NCBI RefSeq assembly: GCF_030540765.1
Contig: NZ_JAUOEL010000002.1
Coordinates: 310,001-374,000 of the forward strand
From: Flavivirga jejuensis
GTDB taxonomy: Bacteria; Bacteroidota; Bacteroidia; Flavobacteriales; Flavobacteriaceae
DNA length: 64,000 nt
Reading direction: 5' to 3'
Part shown: piece after piece, positions 43,069-51,882 of the stretch
How the letters are laid out: each line of letters opens with the position of its first letter
How positions within the stretch are numbered: the stretch's first letter is position 1
Notes under the pieces: model-generated
Seen by the model: only the letters and a program-made list of their open reading frames with translations
Told to the model about the DNA's origin: nothing
Database searches by the model: none
Position numbers and translations under genes: made by a program

Positions 43069-45900
43069 TCAAGGTAACTTCAACTTGAAGGTTTTCGTTT
43101 GATAATTTCTAACAGCAATTATGTTTATACTTTTACCACTATGAATATTCAATTGTTTTTTGAAATCTGAGATATTTAGCACCTTTTCTTTATTTACAGC
43201 TTGTATAGTCCACTCTTCCGCTAAACCTGCTTTAAGCAAAACCTTCCCTTTTTTTTTATCAATAGATTTAATAAAACAGCCAAAATTATAACCTCCTGAG
43301 GCATCTATTAAATCAGGATCATCGGCAATGTCAACCATTACGGCACCAAGAATTTCTTCAATAACAGCCTTTTTATCAATTTTACTTTTACCTATACTGT
43401 ACTTTCCATCGATTAAAGTTTGATACCAACTTGGATATAATACATTTTCTACTTCCGTGAACACTGCTTTTTGCGTATAATCTATCGGATTACCTTGAGC
43501 ATCAAAGGAGCGTGCTTTAATATTTGTTGATTTAGTTAAAGTTATAGATCCTGAATAAATAGGCGAATGCATTGTTGGTTCCAATCCATCAAGGGTGTAA
43601 TGCAAGCTACCTCCATCTTTCATTCGAGCATCAGGTTTTAGAGTTACCTGAACTTTTTCAGAAAAATCACCTCCAAATGGTAAAATACGAGTCATTTGGT
43701 GCCCAAACTCATTCATCGGAAAATTGACAAAACCTAGCTTGAGTGCTGGGGAATTATCCAATACGCTGTAATCTCCATTTTCAGGGTCTTTAAATAAAGG
43801 TCTGGCAATCTTTGAATTTGTATCATAACCTTGTGCCTGCCAAGCTTTCATATCTTTTCTTTTAATAATATTGGGGTTATCTGGGAAATTCACATTCCAA
43901 TACAAATTATGGTCATAATTGTTACTCCATTTGTAATCTTTTGGTAGACGAATTGGGCGAGCAAATTCTGCAGTGGGCTCTCCTTTTCCAGGAATTGCCC
44001 CTGCAACAACAAAGATGTTTTTATAAACCTCATCAAATGATTGTTTAGGCCATACATGCCAACCCAAGGGCACTGCACTTACGGTAATATTATTATAAAC
44101 TTTTCTATACATACCATCGCGGAGCTTAATGGTTGACCCCAAGTTTAGGTTGTTGTAAATCTCGTAGTTAGAAGAACCATCATCTAAATCTATTGTCCAA
44201 TTTCCAGCGCTAATCGATTTTCGAAAATTAGCAATCCGATTGTTACGAAGAATCGTCACATCAATCGCATCCAATTTTGTATATTCATTAATGTAGTCTT
44301 TTGAAGAGCCACCTCCACCAAGCCATTGTCGCTCGCGACCCCATGAATTAAACGGACCATGTTCCCCTGTTTCACGCACAGTTTCCCAAATGTCACAATA
44401 CTCAATAATGTGTCCTCCCCAAGTACCATCGTTGATACATATACCTGCACGTGGACAATTGTAAATGGTATTATGTGAAACTTTTATTTTATGGCTCATG
44501 GATATATATACTCCTGCTACTTGTTTGCCAAAATCTCCAAAATCATGCATAATATTGTTTTCTACAATACAATTTTTCGGGTAGTCAGGTGATTTTGGAC
44601 CAGGTTTCAAATCCATATTTTTGCGCATTTCGTTCCAGTCTTTCCCGTCAATTTCACGGTCATCCCAAGTCTGATAAAAACGAACTGACGATGGTGAGCC
44701 AACAAAGCAAACCGGACTTTCTCCTATATGTACAAACCGACAGTTTCTAACCGCATTGTTTCGATTGTAAGCACTCATAAATACACCATTCCCGCCCAAG
44801 TATTCAAAGTTGCAATCTTCAATGGTGCAATTTTCAGCGCCTTCTAAAAAAATAGCACCTCCTCTATGAATGGCCCAATCACCTCGAGCAAGAGGTTCAT
44901 ACTCTTCCATAAATGTAAGTCTTGACTGAGAGAAGTTGATTCCTTTAATAGAAATGTGCTTCACTGGTTTTTCTGATGTTCCTTTTAGTTGAATTAAATC
45001 TTTTAGAATAGGGACTTCGAAAGTTGACAGACTAAGGTTTATTTCTGTCTTAGGATAAAAATACAGTTGACTGGTTTCCTCATCAAGAAACCATTCTCCT
45101 GGGGAGTCCAACTCTTCAAAAATATTTTCGATATAAAACAAAGAAGCTTTTTTACCTGCTCCTCCAATTCCAAATCTTCGTTGCAATTGCCATCCCCCTT
45201 CATCAAGTGTAATTTTGCTATTCTTATCATCTCTGTCTTTTATTCGATACTGCATATTCCCCCAATTATGACTTTGGAAAGCATGCACAATTCCGATTTC
45301 AGGATGTTTCCATTCTTTTTTGCTAAATAACTTAGGGTTATAGGTAAACCATGAGTCATACCTTTTATTAGTCCCTCCAGTTACTTGTTGATACCCCTTT
45401 CCTTCCCGCAATGGATTTTGATAATCATAATTAGGAAATCGTGCACGTACTTGTCTTTCTTCGTTTACAAAAAGCTGGTCAAATTGAAGCTTATCAGGAA
45501 CTTGGGTTACATAAATTCCATTTTTATACTCCTTCCATTTTAAATCATGTAAAAGAATAGAACCTTTAATTTTAACATTTGCTCCAGACAAGGATGAAAT
45601 CGTAAATGGGTTTTCAGTGGTTCCAGAAAAAGATGCATCTAATAACAGGGTCTCTGAGAGGTAGTAGGTTCCTTCGCTCAACCAAATCATTACAGGTTCT
45701 TTACCTATTAAGTTTTTTATTTTAGAAACAGCTCTTTCTACAGTCGCATAAGGCAATTCTTTTGTTCCAGGATTTATATCACTACCATTAGGAGAAACGT
45801 ACACCTCTTTGGAATAACCAACATAACTTGTAAATAAAAGCATTATACATGACAGAAATAACCCCAATCGAGATACCATCATTGAATTTTCTTTTTTCAT
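43069..45900 (-). CDS. GH141-like beta-helix protein with chitobiase-type and PDZ C-terminal domains
   Basis: 943 residues; signal peptide to about 30. Paralogue of the protein at 33072-35636: YVSPNGSDINPGTKELPYA, FDQLFVNEERQVRARFPN, GGAIFLEGAENCTIEDCNF, EHGPFNSWGRER and TIDLDDGSSNYEIYNN. After the helix (about 30-725) comes a chitobiase C-terminal-like module (about 740-800, GGSLHYTLDGLEPTMHSP), then a PDZ-like region (about 820-943, ending ISDFKKQLNIHSGKSI and IIAVRNYQTKTFKLKLP). The first acidic residue of the shared motif is Glu here and Asp in the paralogue. Probably an exo-acting fucosidase or related enzyme. Gap of 36 bp from the sulfatase upstream. Confidence 0.75.
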   Translation of the reverse strand: MKKENSMMVSRLGLFLSCIMLLFTSYVGYSKEVYVSPNGSDINPGTKELPYATVERAVSKIKNLIGKEPVMIWLSEGTYYLSETLLLDASFSGTTENPFTISSLSGANVKIKGSILLHDLKWKEYKNGIYVTQVPDKLQFDQLFVNEERQVRARFPNYDYQNPLREGKGYQQVTGGTNKRYDSWFTYNPKLFSKKEWKHPEIGIVHAFQSHNWGNMQYRIKDRDDKNSKITLDEGGWQLQRRFGIGGAGKKASLFYIENIFEELDSPGEWFLDEETSQLYFYPKTEINLSLSTFEVPILKDLIQLKGTSEKPVKHISIKGINFSQSRLTFMEEYEPLARGDWAIHRGGAIFLEGAENCTIEDCNFEYLGGNGVFMSAYNRNNAVRNCRFVHIGESPVCFVGSPSSVRFYQTWDDREIDGKDWNEMRKNMDLKPGPKSPDYPKNCIVENNIMHDFGDFGKQVAGVYISMSHKIKVSHNTIYNCPRAGICINDGTWGGHIIEYCDIWETVRETGEHGPFNSWGRERQWLGGGGSSKDYINEYTKLDAIDVTILRNNRIANFRKSISAGNWTIDLDDGSSNYEIYNNLNLGSTIKLRDGMYRKVYNNITVSAVPLGWHVWPKQSFDEVYKNIFVVAGAIPGKGEPTAEFARPIRLPKDYKWSNNYDHNLYWNVNFPDNPNIIKRKDMKAWQAQGYDTNSKIARPLFKDPENGDYSVLDNSPALKLGFVNFPMNEFGHQMTRILPFGGDFSEKVQVTLKPDARMKDGGSLHYTLDGLEPTMHSPIYSGSITLTKSTNIKARSFDAQGNPIDYTQKAVFTEVENVLYPSWYQTLIDGKYSIGKSKIDKKAVIEEILGAVMVDIADDPDLIDASGGYNFGCFIKSIDKKKGKVLLKAGLAEEWTIQAVNKEKVLNISDFKKQLNIHSGKSINIIAVRNYQTKTFKLKLP

Positions 45901-45936
45901 TTTATTCTTATTTTTTAATGATTAATTTAACTTGTT

Positions 45937-47391
45937 TTAATGCTTAACATGAATATCTTCAAAAGGGGGCAATCTTTGATCTGATCCAACGATATTTACA
46001 TCTCCTAATTCTTTTCTTATACGTTCAGCTTCTAATAGTAATTCTTCTACAATTCCTGGATTTTTTTTAGACACATCTTTTAATTCGCCCATATCGTGAT
46101 CCAAATCGATCAATAAAGGGTTCTTTAGTGTTTGCATACCTTTACAAGACAATGTCTTTAAAGCTCTTCCATTAAAAGGTTTTCCTATCTGTTTTTTAGA
46201 CCAATAAGGTTGATCGTCTAAAGTTCGTGGTAAATGTAATTTCCATGGTCCTTTTCTAACAGCTTGTAAATTAATTCCGTTGTAGTAATAAATAAACTCG
46301 TGAGGTGTTTCACCTTTTCCTGTTTCTAAGATAGAAGTGATATTTTTTCCATCAATAACTCTGTCTTTTGGGATTTTTGCCCCTGCAATGTTTGCAATGG
46401 TAGGGAATAAATCCATTGAAGATAATGACGTATGATTAATACCTGTTGCAAATTTACCTTTCCATTTGATAATGGCAGGAATACGAAAACCACCTTCCAT
46501 AGTCGTGTATTTCCCTCCGTTTAAAGGACCAGCAGATCCTCCAGCATTACAAATGGCAGGTCCATTATCAGATAAAAATATAACGATCGTGTTTTCGTCG
46601 TAACCATTTTCAGAAAGGAAATTCGTGAATTTACCAACATAGTGATCTAGTTCTTGAACATAATCTCCATAAGGTCCTCCTTTAGAAGATTTTTTAAAAG
46701 CATTACTTGGTAAAATAGGAGTATGCACAGCGTTGTATGCTAAATATAGAAAAAATGGCTTTTTCTTATTTGACTTTACAAACTCTATAGCTTCATTTGT
46801 ATAGCTTTCTAAAAGAGTTTCGTAAGTTACTGTTTCGTTTACTACAGTTTTATTCTTATACAGTTTTTTTAATGCTGAAGATTTACTATTCCAGTTGGAT
46901 TGTAACCCGAAAAATTCATCAAAACCATGATCCATTGGGTGAGAGCCTTTCATAAAACCTAAATGCCATTTCCCAATACACATGGTTGAATATCCCGTTT
47001 TTTTAAGTGTGGTTGCTAAGGTGATTTCCTCAAGATCTAAGCCGTAGTTTTCGTGTTTTGGTCCAGTATGACGAGCTACAGGAAATCCGTTTCTTACCGG
47101 GTAACGACCTGTCAATAATGCAGCTCTTGATGGACTACATACCGAAGAAGCAACTTGAAAATCAGTAAATTTAGTTCCTTCCTTGGCTAATTTATCGATA
47201 TATGGCGTATTTACGTCTTGTGCACCATAACAACTTAAATCTCCATACCCCAAGTCATCAGCAAAAAGGATAACTACGTTTGGTTGTTTTTGAGCTTGTG
47301 CTTGTGCTTGTGTTCCTATAAAAAAACATAAAAACATACTGATTGTAAAAAAAATAGATACACTACTTTTTAATTTAATGAAAGATCGCAT
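45937..47391 (-). CDS. S1-family sulfatase (CSPSR)
   Basis: 484 residues; signal peptide ending in a short AQ repeat (TQAQAQAQ). Motifs: FADDLGYGD, Cys85-Ser-Pro-Ser-Arg, GKWHLGF, VHTP and FLSDNGP. Most like the sulfatase at 47467-48858 immediately upstream: both share the DLFPTxAxxAGAxxPKDRVIDGKxI segment, so the two are likely an old tandem duplication. Periplasmic exo-sulfatase by inference. Confidence 0.92.
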   Translation of the reverse strand: MRSFIKLKSSVSIFFTISMFLCFFIGTQAQAQAQKQPNVVILFADDLGYGDLSCYGAQDVNTPYIDKLAKEGTKFTDFQVASSVCSPSRAALLTGRYPVRNGFPVARHTGPKHENYGLDLEEITLATTLKKTGYSTMCIGKWHLGFMKGSHPMDHGFDEFFGLQSNWNSKSSALKKLYKNKTVVNETVTYETLLESYTNEAIEFVKSNKKKPFFLYLAYNAVHTPILPSNAFKKSSKGGPYGDYVQELDHYVGKFTNFLSENGYDENTIVIFLSDNGPAICNAGGSAGPLNGGKYTTMEGGFRIPAIIKWKGKFATGINHTSLSSMDLFPTIANIAGAKIPKDRVIDGKNITSILETGKGETPHEFIYYYNGINLQAVRKGPWKLHLPRTLDDQPYWSKKQIGKPFNGRALKTLSCKGMQTLKNPLLIDLDHDMGELKDVSKKNPGIVEELLLEAERIRKELGDVNIVGSDQRLPPFEDIHVKH

Positions 47392-47466
47392 TTTTTATTT
47401 TTTTTAATATTTATAAGGTATAATTGTGTCTCTAAAACAGACAAAACCAATTTGTTAATTAATACT

Positions 47467-48858
47467 TTATTTAGATAATATTTTAGGGTTTTCAACAATT
47501 CCTGCTGGCCTAATATTCTTTGCAAGATTTTTTTCAAAATCTGCAATATAACCTCTCATTTCTTTTACTAAGTTGGGATGTTGTTCTATAACATTTATTT
47601 TTTCGCCTATATCGTTATTCAAATTATATAATGCAGGGGCTTTTCTACCTTTTATACGTAATTTCCATTTTCCATATCTTACGGCTTCTAACGTATTTTT
47701 TTTATGATAAAAGAATACTTTGTGTGGACTTTTATTAGCACCCTGTAAAACAGGCATAATATCTTTGCCATCAATAACCCTATCTTTTGGAAGTGAGGCT
47801 CCAGCCAGTTTAGCAAAGGTTGGAAATAAGTCCATAGCGGTCATTACCTCATCATTTACAGATTCTGCAGGAATTTTGTCTGGCCATCTAACCACCGTTG
47901 GCATACGCATTCCGCCTTCATAAGTTTGTCCTTTTCTACCTTTTAAAGGTTTTGCGCTACCTACCATAGGACCATTATCTGAAGTAAAAATAACAAAGGT
48001 ATTATTGTCTATTCCATTTGTTTTTAATGCCTCTAAAATCTCTCCTACAGACCAATCTATTTCTGCAATTGTTTGCGGATATATTTTATCTCTCGTTTTG
48101 TAATCTATCCCTTCTTCACCTTTTAAAACATCTATAACGTCTTTAGGTGCTGATCTCATAAATTTAGGCGAAGCTAGTAATGGTCTATGCGGACTCGTGT
48201 GAGGAAGATATATGAAAAATGGGTTTTCTTTGTTTTTTTCAATAAACTGTACGGCTCTTTTTGTGATTTTTTGATTTAAATAATCTGGATCTGGGTCTGT
48301 TTCAACAACAGTTTCTCCATCCAATACGGGTAGCAATGGAAAATTATGTTTCTTTTGATTTTGATGATAAGGCGCAATGTCATGACTGTATGGAATGCCA
48401 TAAAATTCATCAAAACCTTGTCTCATAGGTAAAAACTCTAACTGATCTCCCAAATGCCATTTACCAAACATTCCCGTTTTGTAACCAACTTCTTTTAATA
48501 CTTCGGCTATGGTAATCTCTTCAGGATTTAGTCCTACAGAATCTCCTGCAAGTAATACTCTGCTGGCCATACCTACTCTTTTGGGATAACTCCCTGTCAT
48601 TAATGCAGCTCTAGAAGGTGTACAAACAGCTGCCGCTACATAAAAACTAGTTAGTTTAGCTCCTTCGGCAGCCATGGCATCAATTTTTGGTGTCTCTACA
48701 TGGTTTCCTCCAAAACAACTTAAATCTGCATAACCTTGGTCATCTGTAAAAATGATGATAAAATTTGGCTTTTTCTGTTGTGCGCAGCTGGAAAAAAAGG
48801 ATAGTCCAAAAACTAAACAGATACAAATCTCTAGAATTAAATTTAACCTTTTTGTCAA
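47467..48858 (-). CDS. S1-family sulfatase (CTPSR), lipoprotein
   Basis: 463 residues, lipobox FSSC (Cys25). Motifs: FTDDQGYAD, Cys79-Thr-Pro-Ser-Arg, GKWHLGD, PHTSPHRP and FTSDNGP. Compact, close to arylsulfatase A-like S1 enzymes. Gap of 16 bp to the unusual CVASR sulfatase upstream. Membrane-anchored while its neighbour downstream is soluble, so paralogues are distributed over different cell sites. Confidence 0.92.
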   Translation of the reverse strand: MTKRLNLILEICICLVFGLSFFSSCAQQKKPNFIIIFTDDQGYADLSCFGGNHVETPKIDAMAAEGAKLTSFYVAAAVCTPSRAALMTGSYPKRVGMASRVLLAGDSVGLNPEEITIAEVLKEVGYKTGMFGKWHLGDQLEFLPMRQGFDEFYGIPYSHDIAPYHQNQKKHNFPLLPVLDGETVVETDPDPDYLNQKITKRAVQFIEKNKENPFFIYLPHTSPHRPLLASPKFMRSAPKDVIDVLKGEEGIDYKTRDKIYPQTIAEIDWSVGEILEALKTNGIDNNTFVIFTSDNGPMVGSAKPLKGRKGQTYEGGMRMPTVVRWPDKIPAESVNDEVMTAMDLFPTFAKLAGASLPKDRVIDGKDIMPVLQGANKSPHKVFFYHKKNTLEAVRYGKWKLRIKGRKAPALYNLNNDIGEKINVIEQHPNLVKEMRGYIADFEKNLAKNIRPAGIVENPKILSK

Positions 48859-48874
48859 AACTTATTTGTTTTTA

Positions 48875-50308
48875 TTAATGTTTTCTTTTTTTATAAACTG
48901 TATAATCCACAGCATCTAAAGATGTCATTGGATCATTGTTTTTATCCATTTTAGCTTCTAATGAATTAGTCATTTCGTCTAATTTGTCACTATAATCTGG
49001 ATTATTAGCCAAATCATTAATTTCTAACTCGTCTTCTAAAAGATTAAAAAGCTTTTTCTTCTTAATTTTTGGGTAAACAATTAATTTCCATTGATCTTTT
49101 ATTAGCATTCTTTGAGTTCCCATATATGCGCCAAAAATGGTTTCATAATTCTTTTTTGTTCTATTTTGCATTAATGGCAATACACTTTTAAACGCTACAT
49201 AGTCTGGTTTTTTAATAGATGCCAATTCTAATGAAGTGGCCATGGCGTCTTGAATATAAATAGGAGTATCTAATTTTTTATTCGCTTTTATGCCTGGTCC
49301 GGAAATTATAAAAGGTGCACGCATAGAATGCTCATACATGTTTTGCTTACCAACCAAACCATGATGCCCAACAGCCAAACCATGATCTGAAGTGAAAATA
49401 ATATAGGTATTATCTGCTTTACCTGATTTTTCAAGCGCATCTAAAATGCGACCAATTTGAGCATCCATATAAGTAATACTAGCATAATATTCTTGTCTGT
49501 GTACTTTTATTGCGTACGGTGTTCTAGGAAATGGAGCTAACTTTTCATCTCTAATTTTTGGGACAGCTTTACCTCCCATATCTGGATATAAGTCTTGATA
49601 GTTTTCGGGAAGTTTGATGCTATCTAAAACATATTTATCAACATACTCTTTTGGTGCTTGCCTAGGATCATGTGGGGCATTAAATGCCAAATACATAAAA
49701 AATGGGGCTTCATCATTTTTTGCTCTTTCAATATACTCAACACCATCATCTGCCAATACTTCACTCCAATGTTTTCCTCCTTTCCAAAAACCACCATTTT
49801 CTTTATCCCAAGGATACCAAGCTATATCTGGATTTTCGCCTTTTATTGGTCTATTGTAGGCTGTTTTTACGGTTTTTGGCATACCTTTTTTTATGTTTTT
49901 TACAACATCAAACACTGAATCTACAGGCATTGGCACGTGCCATTTACCTGATATATATGTTGTATAACCTGCTTCAGACATCAATTCTGGCCAAGACAAT
50001 TGCTCTTTGTTTTTAACTTTAACAACAGCTTTTTGAGCTTGCCATAATGAAGAACCACTTATCATCATAGATCTGCTTGCCACACAAACTGCTCCTGACC
50101 AAGCTCCCTGATTATATGCATGGGTAAAAGTTGTACCATTTTTGGTTAACTTATCTAAATTGGGTGTTTCTACAATGGTTTGTCCGTTTTCACCTATGGT
50201 TTCAAAAGATTGATCATCTGAAAAAATAAATAGAATATTCGGTTTTTCTGTTTGACCATAGCCAATGATACCTATGACTAACAATACAAGGTTTAGTATA
50301 TTTTTCAT
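48875..50308 (-). CDS. S1-family sulfatase with CVASR active-site motif
   Basis: 477 residues, signal peptide to about 19. Metal motif FSDDQSF, active-site segment GAVCVASRSMMISG with Cys75-Val-Ala77-Ser-Arg79 instead of CxPxR, GKWHVP and FTSDHGLAVGHHG with His in place of the usual Asn of DNG. The rest is a normal S1 fold related to choline/iduronate-type enzymes. The aerobic formylglycine-generating enzyme prefers CxPxR; the radical SAM maturase anSME accepts an Ala at this place, so a different maturation route, or none, must be considered. Tight operon context (5-bp and 16-bp gaps). Confidence 0.88.
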   Translation of the reverse strand: MKNILNLVLLVIGIIGYGQTEKPNILFIFSDDQSFETIGENGQTIVETPNLDKLTKNGTTFTHAYNQGAWSGAVCVASRSMMISGSSLWQAQKAVVKVKNKEQLSWPELMSEAGYTTYISGKWHVPMPVDSVFDVVKNIKKGMPKTVKTAYNRPIKGENPDIAWYPWDKENGGFWKGGKHWSEVLADDGVEYIERAKNDEAPFFMYLAFNAPHDPRQAPKEYVDKYVLDSIKLPENYQDLYPDMGGKAVPKIRDEKLAPFPRTPYAIKVHRQEYYASITYMDAQIGRILDALEKSGKADNTYIIFTSDHGLAVGHHGLVGKQNMYEHSMRAPFIISGPGIKANKKLDTPIYIQDAMATSLELASIKKPDYVAFKSVLPLMQNRTKKNYETIFGAYMGTQRMLIKDQWKLIVYPKIKKKKLFNLLEDELEINDLANNPDYSDKLDEMTNSLEAKMDKNNDPMTSLDAVDYTVYKKRKH

Positions 50309-50314
50309 TTTAAA

Positions 50315-51877
50315 TTATTCTTTAAACGCAAAACTTGCCTGAGGCCATTCATTTGTAATAGCATCATTTTTTTGAATTTCTCCAGGTGTGCTTCTACCTT
50401 CTCGGATATATTTGATTAATAAATCTTTTAATTCCTTGGTCTTTTCTGGAAATTTATTCGCAACGTTATTTTCTTCTTTGATATCATCCCTTAGGTTGAA
50501 TAGTATTTCTTCAGGTAAATTTTCTTTATGTGTTTTTGTTTTTCCTGAAGCCATAATGCCTGAGTTTGGTGATACAATTAATTTCCAATCTCCTTTTCTA
50601 ATGGCAAAAACACCGTACTTGTCGTGATGAATAGTTGCGTTTCTTAAATACGTTCCTTCATTTGTTAATAATGGCAACATGCTAAAACTATCTTCAGCTT
50701 CATTAGCTTTAAAATCATAACTTATGATGTCTGCACATGTTGCGATGAAGTCTGTAGTACATATCGTTGCATCTGAAACTGAATTTGGTTTAATTTTCCC
50801 TGGCCATTTCACTAAAAAAGGCACACGATGACCACCTTCTAAATAGCTTCCTTTATAACCACTATAAATATAACTTGGGTTATGTTTTTTCTTTTTTAGC
50901 GTTTTTAAATCGTTTGTGGTAGCATACCCATTATCACTTGTAAAAACAATCAAAGTATTATCATCTATACCCTGTTCTTTTAAGGTTTCAAAAATAGTAC
51001 CCATTAAATCATCTATCATGATTACAAAATCGGCATACGGACTCTTTATTTCGCTTTTCCCTTTCCATGGGGCTATTGGTAATACTGGATTATGCGGTGA
51101 AGGCAAAGGGATGTACATAAAAAATGGTTGCTCTTTGTTTGCATTTTCATTTATAAATGAAATAGATTTTTTCACAATGGTTGGCAGGACTTGTTCGTGT
51201 TTAAAATCGTCTGCAACATCTCCTTTTATCCAGCTACTAAACGGGTATTCTTTTCTATTTCTTTCTGTTTTTTTTGTTGGAACCATAGTTGCCTTATCAT
51301 TTTCTATATAGACAAATGGTGGCATATTTAAAGATGCTGAAATCATGAATGAATAATCAAAACCCATGTCTAGTGGTCCGAACTTTAAAGATTGGCTGTA
51401 ATCAATATCCCTGAAACTTAAGCGATCTGATCTTCCTGAATAGTGCTCAAACTCTGGACTATTGTTTTTCATTGACCAGTTTAAGCCTAAATGCCATTTA
51501 CCTATACTCGCCGTTTTATACCCATTATCTTTTAACATTTGCGCAACGGTTAATCGGCTTTTCTGAATTAAACTTGGTGAGTTTCCCCATGTCACAAATT
51601 CTTTTAATGGTGTTCGCCAATTGTAACGTCCTGTTAAAATGCCGTATCGCGTTGGTGTACATACAGCAGATGATGTATGCGCATCTGAAAACTTTATACC
51701 TTCTTGTCCCATTTTATCTAAATGAGGTGTTGGTATTTTGCTGTTTTCATTATAAATACTTAAATCACCAATACCTAAATCATCAGCTAGAATGTATATA
51801 ATGTTCGGCTGTTTTTGTGCATACATGGCATTGCAAACAAAAAGAATCGTTAATACTTTAAAATAGCAATTTTTCAT
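50315..51877 (-). CDS. S1-family sulfatase (CTPTR)
   Basis: 520 residues, signal peptide MKNCYFKVLTILFVCNAMYAQ, soluble. Motifs: LADDLGIGD, Cys73-Thr-Pro-Thr-Arg, GKWHLGL, PSPHNP and FTSDNGY. Clear paralogue of the lipoprotein sulfatase at 11932-13491 (shared DAHTSSAVCTPTRYGILTG and the end RSTxGExQKNDxxxxWPxxS). Lies 5 bp from the GH29 fucosidase gene, implying coupled expression. Confidence 0.93.
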   Translation of the reverse strand: MKNCYFKVLTILFVCNAMYAQKQPNIIYILADDLGIGDLSIYNENSKIPTPHLDKMGQEGIKFSDAHTSSAVCTPTRYGILTGRYNWRTPLKEFVTWGNSPSLIQKSRLTVAQMLKDNGYKTASIGKWHLGLNWSMKNNSPEFEHYSGRSDRLSFRDIDYSQSLKFGPLDMGFDYSFMISASLNMPPFVYIENDKATMVPTKKTERNRKEYPFSSWIKGDVADDFKHEQVLPTIVKKSISFINENANKEQPFFMYIPLPSPHNPVLPIAPWKGKSEIKSPYADFVIMIDDLMGTIFETLKEQGIDDNTLIVFTSDNGYATTNDLKTLKKKKHNPSYIYSGYKGSYLEGGHRVPFLVKWPGKIKPNSVSDATICTTDFIATCADIISYDFKANEAEDSFSMLPLLTNEGTYLRNATIHHDKYGVFAIRKGDWKLIVSPNSGIMASGKTKTHKENLPEEILFNLRDDIKEENNVANKFPEKTKELKDLLIKYIREGRSTPGEIQKNDAITNEWPQASFAFKE

Positions 51878-51882
51878 GTTTT

